A program made the position numbers and the translations under genes. From Axinella damicornis (taxonomy: Eukaryota > Porifera > Demospongiae > Axinellida > Axinellidae): 64,000 bases of DNA. Positions 54,301 through 64,000 of this stretch are shown here, one piece after another. Location of the stretch: assembly GCA_963931865.1 (NCBI GenBank), contig OZ007505.1, positions 1,163,289 through 1,227,288 of the forward strand, written 5' to 3'. The notes under the pieces were generated by a model. The model had not been told where the DNA came from, made no database searches, and saw only the letters and a program-made list of their open reading frames with translations. Position 1 is the first letter of the stretch; every line of letters begins with the position of its first letter.

Positions 54301-57186
54301 AAAACAACTGATGTGTATCAGTTTCAATGAGAATTCACAAAGCCATAACTATTTTACTGTATTTACTTTTACTTTCAACCTGCAAACCCAACAATACGAG
54401 AACCACGGTTTCCATAGTAACAAGAAACAACAAACAAGTGTCCTTCTTGCAGGAAGGTTGGTGGTGGGTGGTGGTGAACAGGCCGGCATCTCCATAGCTT
54501 AATTCGATTCTCCAAATGTGGTCTAGCTGTAATGTCTATAGATATGTAAGTGATTCACCTCTTGATGGTTGTCATGGCTTCTTCAGGGAGCCATGCACTC
54601 CACTGCTCAGCTGCAGCATTCAGCAGCCAGTCATTGGACTGTGGGCCAGTGATAAAGGGAGGAGGGAAACTGTGGAGGGATGAGAGGAGGAAACAGGGAA
54701 GGAGGAGGAGGAAACAAGGAAGGAGGAGGGAGGGAGGATTGTGAAGGGGAAGAGGAAGGTCGGTAAGTGGTAAGTAATTATAAAGTGTTGTCATTCCAGT
54801 TTCACCTGTTTACAGGGGCACTCTCATGGTTACCCAGTGATGGGAAGACCAGCTTGCTGGGGAGGTACTTCTTCATCATGGCCACCATTGTGTCCAGAAT
54901 GTATAACTGTCATTATTGCCATTGGTGGAAGAGAAAAGGAACTAACAGGAAATACGTACTTGGATGGATGCACAATTTTTTTGCAGGGCCTTTGCCCCCT
55001 AAATTTGACCAAAAGAATTTGTCCAAAAGACAAGTGTCATTGGCTAACCCCCCCCCCTTATAATATATATATATATACCGGTATATATATAGATAAAAAA
55101 AATTCACACTGCTTGGATGCACAATTCTTCGGAAATTCTCCTTACCTGGTTTTCTCTGGACTGGTTCCATACATTATGAGGTGGCAGGTCCCCAGTCCAG
55201 TACACCCAGTCGAACTGGAACAGAAATGAAAATGCGATGTCAATCTTTGAACTATGACCTTTGATCTAGCTCTGCAATTACCTCATCACTCATGTTGCCC
55301 AGAAACTCCATGAGATTCTCCAGTGTCTGATACGGTACATCACATTTATAGTCGCCCCAGTTACCAGCAGCTGTGGAGCCATTGCCTAAAACATAGAATA
55401 GGTTACAATCACGAATGTTCTACTTTAAATCCAGAGAGCTTTGCACATGAAACAAGTGAATCCCTTCGCACCATCAGCTTTCATCAACCAAAATTAATGA
55501 AAGTTCAAAGGTCCCTAACAATTCCCTCCAATTCCATGTTGGGTTTCAGTTGTACTGCATTACTCTTGCTACTCTGCAGTGGTGCATGGTATTGTGCGTA
55601 GCTGTATTCACAGCGGACAAAACTAATGACTCTGATTAATAACCATCACATGATCTAATAGTTCATCACACAGAAGGCAATCAGTGAGCGTGCACATGTA
55701 GCTACATTCTCATACATCTTGGTACTGGTATACCATCTAAAAGAAATCCAGAGAAGTTTGGTACCAAACCAGATCCATACCAATTCAGCTAACGTTTATT
55801 GTATGTCGCATTAGTCACCTGCATGCATGGGGTTGATTGCCTGAGGCTATGTCTATGCTGAAACAGGAATGATGTACTGCAGAATTTCTGCCCAAGGTGA
55901 CCAGTTCAACATACCTACACTTAGGTTGCCAAGGTGACCAGTTCAACATACCTACACTTGGTTGCGGATTTGGTTGCTGAGTAGTTACCTGGTGGATTGG
56001 GCACTCTACAGCACAGTGGTTCTCCACAGTCATTGATCAGTCCGGGAGTGTATGCCGGATCCCAGTGGAAGTCCGAGAGATGCAGAATACGAGTAACTGG
56101 AGAGCCAGACTGCAAGGAGGGAGGACAACAGTATTACTCTAAAATGTTTCATGGGGCCTCCGCATAATGTCCCAGGGTTCTGAAGGTCCCATTTACTATA
56201 TGGGTAACTCTGTGTTCAACATGATAAGCAACTGCACAACTTACATAGAATGCTTCTGCCATGGAAACAATGACCTGTTACACAAATAACGCTGATTAAA
56301 ACCCCTTTTTCTGTCACATTTCGTTTCATATACATTCTCCACAAGTTATTGTCAACTTACGAATTCCAACTGGTCAGTTGACACAGTTGGAAGAGTACAG
56401 AAAATAACCTGTATACATGTACATACCTTTGGTGGAGTGACAGGCGTGACCGGTGGCTTGTTCCCAGGGATGGTTACGTTCCACTCCTGATCATAGGGGT
56501 TGTAGTTGTGGGCACAAGTGGGACCAATGATGAGACCGCATATCTCCTGAGAACCGAGTGCAACCTTCTCAAACACCGTCAGCACTTCATCCTGGGAGGT
56601 GATAGCTGAACAGTTCAACCCTAAGGTCCTTTTGTCCATGCCATACCCTCCACTTTGTCGTACCAATAGCTACAACAATTAGTACTTCATTGGATGATCC
56701 AGCAGAATGATATTAAAAGCAATCTGTGATACTGTACCAGGGTATGGTGAAGTGAAAGGGACGGAGAGGCTGCAATCATTATCTATGCTGCAATGTAGAA
56801 CCACATGGAATGTCTAGCAGGTACTACCTGCAGAGCAGGCCTCCGTGGTCCATGGTCCTTACCTTAAATTCTGGTATCACTAGCGAGCAGACATTTCTGT
56901 CCTCAATCTTGAAATCGATGCAGAATGTCGTCAACACAGACGCAATCTCGTCCTCCGTTTTGTTCTGGGAGTACAGTTCGTCTATGATACCCACTATCGC
57001 CTTGCAAACGTCGCAAGTTAGTCCGGACATTACGCCATCTTCAGCTTTCAGTCGCAGTTGCTCTAGCCCTTCGGCTAGGGATTCCAGAGACTTTGCCGCT
57101 GGTGCGCCCTCAGTTCTGAAGCCGCTTAGGATCGTCAGTGCGGCGAAAAGTGCTGCCCAAGCAGCTGCTGATGTCTTGCTGGCCAT
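51392..57186 (-). CDS. SMPD1: Acid sphingomyelinase-like phosphodiesterase, copy A
   Basis: Fifteen exons, 596 residues, phases consistent: 56863-57186, 56427-56591, 55989-56109, 55282-55385, 55146-55214, 54806-54906, 54559-54669, 54085-54165, 53648-53735, 53425-53501, 53136-53228, 52925-53021, 52688-52777, 52353-52447, 51392-51566. A signal peptide is followed by a saposin B domain ([15 protein letters not shown] ... [13 protein letters not shown]), a proline-rich linker and a metallophosphatase domain. Metal-ligand motifs are all present: [25 protein letters not shown] and GHTH. It would hydrolyse sphingomyelin to ceramide and phosphocholine in lysosomes or outside the cell. The protein ends in cysteine (RDKLMC), like the human enzyme. 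The gene symbol denotes the family; one-to-one orthology is not claimed, because copy B follows in tandem. Confidence 0.94.
51789..51954. mobile_element. Fold-back element with a 10-bp repeat array in its centre
   Basis: TAGCCTTGTACCCAGCCC at the left pairs with GGGGCTGGGTATGAGGCTA at the right. The middle is an array of about ten CCCGGCCCAC units. It lies in the last intron of SMPD1-A. The array gives a spurious [13 protein letters not shown] plus-strand ORF. Confidence 0.75.
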
Positions 57187-57240
57187 TTCGCGTAAAGTCA
57201 GTGCAGCCCCGCCCCAAAGCGTGAACTTGACCTTCAGCCC

Positions 57241-57295
57241 TAGCCTCGTTCCCAGGCCCTCACGCGGAACGCGTGAGGGCCTGGGAACGAGGCTA
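57241..57295. mobile_element. Fold-back element, 55 bp, just upstream of SMPD1-A
   Basis: A perfect inverted repeat with 26-base arms (TAGCCTCGTTCCCAGGCCCT outward) and a 3-base GAA loop. It lies 55 bases upstream of the copy A start codon, so it is in or next to the promoter. Confidence 0.85.
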
Positions 57296-57434
57296 CTTCA
57301 GCCCCACCCCCAAAATATTGCATACCGTATTTGAAACGGTACATCCAATCTAACGGTAGAAATTCAATCCTGGAATTTCTATGAATCCAATGCTACAGTG
57401 ATGAATTTCGAAATTATTATTTTTTTTCTACTGT

Positions 57435-57440
57435 TTTATT
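57435..57440 (-). terminator. Poly(A) signal for SMPD1-B
   Basis: TTTATT on the plus strand reads AATAAA on the minus strand, about 100 bases after the copy B stop at 57539. Confidence 0.5.
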
Positions 57441-57538
57441 ATTAGCACGTGGCTGACTCTGGACGTCTATCAGATGAACAGTGAGATAGATATATTATGC
57501 AACTGCCATAATAAAGCGTGAAATGATAGCACTAAATT

Positions 57539-60500
57539 TCACCAGTTCCCTGCATCCATTCGTTCACTGGTGCACAGTGACGGGCCACCAGACCCAGAGG
57601 ACAAGAGGTCACAGATCTTTCCTGACTTACAGCTGGAATCACACAGAGGAGGGCTATGCATCTTGTAGTAATAGCTGTGTGAAGAGACACAATAACGTGA
57701 TGTCTTATTGCTCCTACCAAACTTTGGGAAAGTGAAGTGGTGTGATCGAATGGATGGAGGGGGTGAGAGAAGGATGAAGGGTGAAGGGAGGGAGGGAGGG
57801 GGCAGTAGGGAGTAGTAGCGAAGTAGGGAGGGGAGGAAGGAGGGAAGGAAGGAGAGATATTGCAGTCAATCTCTTACCTAAAATATTTCTGGAACAGGAG
57901 ATCATCCTTCTCAAACCTGTTGACCAGGTCTGCCCAATCTTCTGGTTGGAGAGCCTTCATGCCATATGCATCCTGAGGACATGGTCACATGCAAATCTTG
58001 AGGTGCAAACAGGACGAAGATCTGCATTCAGGTTGGTCCTATTGACACATTACATAATACTGGACTGAAGATTACAGGAGATTACCTGTGTACTACGTAT
58101 GTTTAATGCAGTCTAATTCCATTTTGCAATAACCTTACTGTGTGTAGTCCACCCACACTATCAGTGATTGGATAATTAATTGGAACATCCACGGTACAAT
58201 GGTTCAGTGATCATAAAAGCACTATCACCATGGTAACCACCTTCGTGTACCCATGCACCCACCTTGGCGGTGTACTCCAGGAGCCACTTTGGTCTGTTGG
58301 TGAGGTTGGCATCCGTGATGTTCATGTAGTAGGACATGTGGTCTACCAGTTGCTGTGCACGCAGGGGAGAACCAAATGTCTTTCCATAACTCATGTCAAC
58401 TGTCAAAGGTAAACAAGGTGTCACTAGCTCTTGCCCTACGTTACGCAGAGCATGGTAAGTATACGGACCATACAGAAGATTTCTATGTACACGGTTCCAA
58501 GACCCTACTTTGTGCTACACCTCCAACCACAGGCCTAGTACCATTTATGAACACAATGGTGCGTACATAAGTTGTTCCGTTGTAATTTCCATCCATGGTG
58601 TAGATGCGGAAACCCATGTTCAGCCCCTGGTAGGACGTCACTCCGGGTGCTATGTAGGCAATACTAGAGGATTGGAGTATGAAACACAGCTATTAACTGG
58701 AATGGAAATGCATGATATGGACATAACTAATGAAAGTATTGGAGCAACTGTTTACCTGGTGGCTCTGCTCGTGTTGTCATCATCAAAAAATAGTTTAAAG
58801 GAATCTGTGTGGGTGTGGCCATAGAACTGACCAATGATGGTGCTCTCAAACCTGTTGGACAGACAGTTCTTCAGTTAATAATACCTGATGATGCCAAGAT
58901 CAAGTCTCATTCTCAATCTGGTTTAAGAATGAGGCTGGAACCGTCAGCATTACAGCTGCCAACTTGGGATCGATGGCAAAGAGTTCTTATCCCAGGCCCC
59001 GCCCAACGTTTCATCGATTGAAGTACGACGAAAAGCTAGGCGGGTCCTGGAAACGAGGCTATACAAAGCCCCAAACCATTAACTTTTCTTACCCCATACC
59101 TGTTGACAATCTTGTGGAAATTTACACCCCACGGTTTGAAACAAGAGTCTCCAGGAGGAATGTGCCCAATGATGTGAACCTAGGGAGGGAGGGAGAGGGA
59201 GGGAGGGAGGGAGGGATGGAGGGAGGGGGCGAGGAGGGAGGTAGGGAGGAAGGAAGGAAGGGGAGTGAGGAGGGAGGTAGGGAGGAAGAAAGTGAAGAAA
59301 GAATAGGAGTGGGATGAATTGAGAGGAGTGAGAGGAAGATTTCCAGTTCCACCTTCTCTCCATTCTCCTCGGCCGCCAGTAGTTGTTGAACAAGCCACTG
59401 CAGCTGTCCAGCAGGGTCTGTACCGTTGATCAGCAACCAACTGCGGGACGGAATAATAACAGCTGTCTCAAACCACAGATCTGACATAAAGTGCATAATA
59501 TCAATATTATAGATGGGGACAGAACGTGGTACTTTGGTCCACCAAGCAGGTTACAACGTACTAGTTTCCAGTATTACAGTAGTTGGTCTGCAGAGATATC
59601 ACTCGCAGGCCCTCAAACACCTTGACGTTGTAGAAGCCACCACTGCGTATGAAATCAGGACAGCAGATTGCAATAGCATTACAACCAGGTGGTTGCAAAT
59701 CTGTAAGCCGATTCCAATGGGACGTCTCAACTGTCAACGTTAAGAGTCTTGCAATCTCTAGTAATCTGTAGTAATCTCTAGTGATCTCTAGTAGTCTTAG
59801 TAATCCCCAGTAATCTCCAGTAATCTCCAGTAATCCCCAGTAATCTCCAGTAATCCCCAGTAATCTCCAGTAATCTCCAGTAATCCCCTAATTTCCAGTA
59901 ATCTCTAGTCAACTCCAATCTTACTATTTTATGGACTGCTCCACTGTGGACCAGCCTGGTAGCTTCTGCAGCCACACACTCCAGTTCTGGGAATAGGCAT
60001 CGAGTAGCCATTGTAATGACTGGTCGCCAGTAATGAAGGGAGGGGGGAAGCTAGGAATTGAGAGAGAGGGAGAGAGGGAAGGAGGGAGAGGGAGGGAGGG
60101 AGCGAGGGAAGGAGTGAGAGGAGGGAGGGAGGGAGGGAGGGAGGGAAGAGGGAGGGAGGGAGGGAGCGAGGGAAGGAGTGAGAGGAGGGAGGGAGGGAGG
60201 GAGGGAGGGAAGAGGGAGGGAAGAGGGAGGGAGGGAGGGAAGAGGGAGGGAGGGAGGGAGGGAAGAGGGAGGGAGGGAGGGAGGGAGGGAGCGAGGGAAG
60301 GAGTGAGAGGAGGGAGGGAGGGAGGGAGGGAGGGAAGAGGGAGGGAGGGAGGGAGGGAGGGAGGGAGAGAGGGAGGGACAGAGGGAGGGAGGGAAGCAGA
60401 GTGAGGAATGTCTTCCACAAACATGAGGCTGTACACAGTAGTACCTGTTGACTGGGGAGCTTTCATGATTTCCTAGTGTTGGGAAAACCAGTTTGTCTGC

Positions 60501-62609
60501 TGGAAAATTCTTTTGCATCAATTCAACCACTTTCTTCTGCACAGTGAGCTGGTGAGGAAGAGGGAGGGAGGGAGGAGGGAGAAAGGAGAAGGGAGGAGAG
60601 GAAGTAAGAGCTCTGCCACGTCTGCGCAGTAGAGGAAACATACTTGGTCTTCTCTGGATTGGTTCCATACATTGTGGGCTGGCAGGTCCCCAGTCCAGTA
60701 CACTAAATCAAACTGGAATGGAAACAAAACATGAACTTTGACCACCAAACTACATTGACCCTGTAGTTGCCATGGAACTCACTTCATCACTCTTATTGCC
60801 CAGGAATTCCATGAGGTTCTCCAGCGTCTGATACGGTACATCACAATTATAGTCTCCCCAGTTACCAGCAGCTGTGGAGCCATTGCCTGTAAGAACAAAC
60901 TCACGTGATGAAAAAATAAACTATTCACATGGTAATTAAAACCACATGTAGCTGAGCTGTCCACCAATAAGATCAGGCAAACTAAGTTGAGAAGTACCCC
61001 TTCCTCTACAACACACATACATACACTCCCATCTCCTCTCCCTCCTTCTCTCCCCCCTTCCTGCCTTCCATGCTTGCCCTTGTAATTAATTCCTTATCTC
61101 CTTCCTCTCCTCCCTCCCATTTCCTCCCTGTCTCCAAGGGAAAAGCTGAGATACAGGACTTTGTGTGGTTATGCAATCACCTGGCGGATTGGGCACTCTA
61201 CAGCACAGTGGTTCTCCACAGTCATTGGTCAGTCCAGGAGTGTACGCCAAGTCAACATGAATGTCTGACAAGTGCAGAATCCGAATTACTGGAGAACCAG
61301 GCTTGAGGGGAGTAGGGAAGAGATGGAAGAGTAATGGAATCAGAAGTTGAATAAGGAATTAGCCATTTGCTGTGTGTGTAACAGACAGCGCTGCGTAGCA
61401 TCTCAAAATAATTTTTGCAGCATGTTGCCCATAGATACAACAGCTTCTGATTGCCTGCACGTTACACAAGAACTATCAGAGAAGAGGAGGACATTTTGTA
61501 GGCTACCTTTGGCAGGGGGATGGGGGTGACTGGTGGCTTGTCCTCTGGGACAGCGACAGTCCAGTTTTGTTTCCAAGGGTTGTAGCCGTCACCACATGGA
61601 GGGCCCAACAGGACACCACACGCCTCCTTTGGGCTCAGAGCCACCTTGCTAAACACTGTGAAGACTTCATCCTGATTAGGTAAGGGGACTAGAATAAATA
61701 TGACAGCTTTTATGCAATCCATCAGAGGTGGGATATGCCATACAACTCACACAGCCATACCTAACTTTCCTCTATGGATTGCATAAGAATTGCCGTACCT
61801 ACTTTACTGCAGAATTCAGCTTGTGTTGAACTTGGGCTTCCATGCATGGAACTGAAGATCAGTTCAACGCACAGGGAATGTTCACAGCCCACACATGTGT
61901 CTTGTATTGTAGGATGATATTTAGCGCAGAAGTAACCTACACATGGAACTATGAAACTCAGGTGTGGGAGCTCCCTGATTTACAGAACAGTTCTATTTCC
62001 AGCACACAACTGAAAAGGGTGGCTGCCAACAGTGATGCGTAGGTGCCTTGTTTCATCACTGGCGTAATTACAGTGCAAGTGAATTTTAGCAAGTCTACAG
62101 TGGAACTGTCATACTGCTGGTCCTCAGTTGCGAAAATGACCTGCCACTTGTCTATGCATGGTGGCCAAAAATACTGATTCCATGGGTGATCACTATAGGC
62201 AGACTGTATTACTCATCAGTACCTTGAACAGCTGCGTTATTGGCATGCAAACGTTTCTGTCGTCAATCTTCAAGACATAGCAGATGTCACCTGCGGCAGT
62301 TGCTAGGTAATCCCACTCCTTGCCCAGGTGAAACAAATCCAGTAAAATTCCCACGGCCAATTCACAGGCGTCACACGTCAGAGAAGATAAACCGCGCAAC
62401 ATCCAGTAACCGCCAGTAGCAACGTAGTTGCTGTTCGAGTCCAATAGCGCGCGTAGTTTGTCGCGCCACTGCCACAGCGGGTTTGTATCAATATCGGCAG
62501 AAGTGGCGTATTCATGTCTCTCATGTGTCGGCGCCGATTCGGCTGGGAGGTGGAGGGATACCAATGCCGAAAATACCAGTACACAGCACACTGGTAGTTG
62601 CTGATTCAT
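57539..62609 (-). CDS. SMPD1: Acid sphingomyelinase-like phosphodiesterase, copy B
   Basis: Fifteen exons, 612 residues: 62223-62609, 61507-61671, 61181-61301, 60783-60886, 60644-60712, 60445-60548, 59925-60050, 59562-59642, 59353-59440, 59100-59179, 58756-58851, 58567-58663, 58263-58352, 57878-57972, 57539-57674. Intron phases equal those of copy A at every junction, so the genes arose by tandem duplication. A signal peptide precedes a saposin B domain ([17 protein letters not shown] ... [15 protein letters not shown]) that is strongly diverged from copy A. Catalytic motifs are present: [36 protein letters not shown]. The C-terminus is shorter and ends GNW, without the terminal cysteine of copy A. 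Both copies are expected to act in lysosomes or extracellularly. The symbol denotes the family only. Confidence 0.93.
58975..59060. mobile_element. Partial fold-back element in an SMPD1-B intron
   Basis: ATCCCAGGCCCCGCC at the left and GGCGGGTCCTGGAAACGAGGCT at the right pair imperfectly. The interior TACGACGAAAAGCT matches the arms of the 62648-63052 element. Confidence 0.6.
59187..59285 (-). repeat. GGGA-rich tract upstream of an SMPD1-B exon (minus strand)
   Basis: Reads (CCCT)n in the SMPD1-B transcript and abuts the acceptor of exon 59100-59179. A similar tract near 53032-53058 adjoins the copy A exon 52925-53021. Confidence 0.8.
59750..59905. repeat. Tandem TAATCTCCAG-type repeat
   Basis: About fifteen copies of a 10- to 11-base unit (GTAATCTCCA, GTAATCCCCA variants), just after the donor of SMPD1-B exon 59925-60050. 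In the minus-strand transcript it reads CTGGAGATTA-type repeats. Confidence 0.9.
60051..60401 (-). repeat. (GGGA)n tract at the acceptor of an SMPD1-B exon
   Basis: About 350 bases of GGGA, GGGAA and GAGAG units. It reads as polypyrimidine in the transcript and sits directly upstream of exon 59925-60050. Higher-order duplication is visible: blocks with GGAAGGAGTGAGAGGAGGGA recur three times. Confidence 0.9.
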
Positions 62610-62647
62610 GGAAGCGGCCTTGTAATTCTGCGGGTACTTGCATGCAC

Positions 62648-63052
62648 TAGCCTCGTACCCAGTCCCACGCCCAGCTTTTCGTCGCTGCTTAGTACGGTAA
62701 AGCGGGGAGGGCCTGGTACATTTCCTCACGTGAGCATGACGTAATTGAAAAACCGCAAAATTTTCAGAACGAAGACGCTACGTTTTGCGTGTTATTCAGC
62801 CATCTACACGTTCAACGCTCGGTTAGTATGACAGTCGCCCCCCGCTAGCTAGATACGTGTGGTGTGTTACCTGGTACCTTCGCTCTTCTTGCTGTTCTGA
62901 GACCCACTACGCCCACGTTAAACTTCCGGTCTTTCTACCCGTACCCCTTTCTACCCTTGACGTCACTCACGTGAGGAAATGTACCAGGCCCTCCCCGCTT
63001 TACCGTACTAAGCAGCGACGAAAAGCTGGGCGTGGGACTGGGAACGAGGCTA
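62648..63052. mobile_element. Large fold-back element spanning the SMPD1-B divergent promoter region
   Basis: Arms 62648-62734 and 62966-63052 are 87 bases each and inverse, with a single mismatch. The ends are TAGCCTCGTACCCAGTCCC and GGGACTGGGAACGAGGCTA. The 231-base centre lies between the SMPD1-B start (62609, minus) and the next gene (63165, plus). CCTCACGTGAG, an E-box-containing palindrome, closes each arm. Confidence 0.85.
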
Positions 63053-63164
63053 TGCATGCACTACATGTACTATAGTCTGCATATATGCATACGCGATCGT
63101 ACGATTTGGTCACAAGCCTAGCCAACACCCCCCCGACACGCCCATTTAACTAAGTAGCTAAACG

Positions 63165-63493
63165 ATGGGGCTTCCCCGCATTTGTGCATCGATACTGACT
63201 TTGTTCCTCTCGATCTCCCTGGCCCTCTCAGCTCAAAGCACCACCACCAGCAGAGGTACCGTGAACGGATTCTTCACCGAAGGAGGTTGCAGCGTAGATG
63301 TGGCTGGCACTGAACGGTACTGCAAAGAAGTCACGATGGCTGAGAATGCGGGTAGGCCATGACCATGTAGGCGTTCCCAGACCGACCGAAGGTCGGGACA
63401 TGGCTGGTATTCCATGGGAGTAGTAGCTGGGCATGCTTTTGTTCAACAGGGGTGCATGCACGACATGATGATGTTCCAGAGTTCAAGTCTAAG
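63165..63493 (+). CDS. Start of a secreted protein of unknown type
   Basis: Exon 1 runs from ATG at 63165 to about 63352 and encodes a clear signal peptide (MGLPRICASILTLFLSISLA). A Ser/Thr-rich stretch follows, then GCSVDVAGTERYCKEVTMAE, with two cysteines. A donor GTAGGC follows GCGG. A second exon is likely at 63450-63493, after CAACAG, in frame (GVHARHDDVPEFKSK). Its donor GTAACG lies inside the terminal repeat of a small inverted-repeat element. Later exons are not identified and the gene probably runs beyond the window. I do not recognise the family. Confidence 0.5.
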
Positions 63494-63720
63494 GTAACGG
63501 AGGGGGTTTCCGGACAGTCTTTTGATTCCGGACACGCACTTCATGCCCCTCGCATTCGCTCCGTTAGCAGTTCTTCCGAATTATGGTAAGTGCAAATGCA
63601 TACCCTACCTTCGAACTTTCCAACGCTGTGCAGTTGTTAGCAAAAACTGCTTCTAGAGAGCGAAAGGTGGGGCCGTGTCCGGAAACCCCCTACTGTCCGG
63701 AAACCCCCTCCGTTACCTTA
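63490..63720. mobile_element. 231-bp MITE with 29-bp perfect inverted ends
   Basis: Ends are TAAGGTAACGGAGGGGGTTT and its exact inverse, 29 bases each. GTGTCCGGAAACCCCCTACT inside the right arm shows a further internal repeat of the GTCCGGAAACCCCC motif. No target duplication could be fixed. Confidence 0.8.
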
Positions 63721-64000
63721 CTTACTCCTACACTTAGATTAATCACAATTGAGTGATCATATAAATACACACTTCAGTGGAAGAATCAGAGCAGCTTCTT
63801 GCCTCACGTTCCCCAGCCTGACCTTGCAAGCCCCTCCCTTTACCGAGACATTGCAGTCTCGTGGGCCAGACTCTCTCACGGGGTGTGGCGAGAGGCTGGC
63901 CTGCAAGACTAGAGACATTAGGTTATCTATCACTCATGGTGACGGTCTTCCAGCTCTTGATCAAAATTAATATGGATGAACTGCAAGCGCAGCTAGCTAT
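63721..64000. other. Window end, no clear exon
   Basis: Intron or intergenic sequence. A CCCCAG acceptor-like site near 63815 could begin another exon of the secreted gene. I cannot confirm a reading frame. Confidence 0.35.

Noticed and set aside
61842..62042. 66-codon plus-strand ORF
   Set aside because: It lies in an SMPD1-B intron with no splice context or family motif.

Overview
This is eukaryotic nuclear DNA from an animal. Every large gene is split by GT-AG introns, and the joined exons give animal proteins: a titin/Trio-type kinase, puromycin-sensitive aminopeptidase, NBR1, an ER DnaJ, a CCN-like matricellular protein, mitochondrial glycerol-3-phosphate dehydrogenase and two acid sphingomyelinases. 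The gene density, the short intergenic gaps, the Kazal-containing CCN-like protein and the invertebrate-type DDE transposase suggest an early-branching metazoan. A demosponge is my best guess; the phylum is inference, not proof. I saw no bacterial operon, CRISPR array, rRNA or tRNA.

Layout. 85-2933 (+): 3' part of an FN3-kinase gene whose catalytic loop is altered. 5332-7356 (+): intronless leucine-rich-like ORF broken by one in-frame stop. 8314-21828 (+): aminopeptidase (NPEPPS) in 21 exons; its introns hold a hAT-like MITE, an intact TTAA-flanked DNA transposon (15829-18894) and a 1.5-kb minisatellite. 22479-30178 (-): NBR1, 16 exons. 30466-34245 (+): DNAJB11, 10 exons. 34884-40207 (-): CCN-like secreted protein, 9 exons. 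40467-51008 (+): GPD2. 51392-57186 (-) and 57539-62609 (-): tandem acid sphingomyelinase paralogues, 15 exons each. 63165 onward (+): start of a secreted protein of unknown type. Exon borders were set by reading splice signals. For all complete genes except the second exon of GPD2, exon phases add up to an open frame with a terminal stop.

From the aminopeptidase onward the genes mostly alternate strand. Tail-to-tail pairs are NPEPPS/NBR1, DNAJB11/CCN-like and GPD2/SMPD1-A. Head-to-head pairs share gaps of 260-560 bp: NBR1/DNAJB11, CCN-like/GPD2 and SMPD1-B/unknown. Functions lean to protein and lipid turnover (autophagy receptor, cytosolic aminopeptidase, ER chaperone, lysosomal-type sphingomyelinases), but I see no evidence that this is more than synteny.

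Three sequence features stand out. First, simple repeats sit at splice sites with a polarity that follows the gene: pyrimidine (CCCT)n or poly-C directly before acceptors, GT/GGGT/GGGA-rich repeats directly after several donors. Second, a family of fold-back elements sharing the end TAGCCTCGTTCCCAGGC occurs about ten times, including an 87-bp-arm inverted repeat that encloses the SMPD1-B promoter region. Third, the CCN-like gene has a Kazal domain and two TSP1 repeats between its IGFBP and cystine-knot ends.
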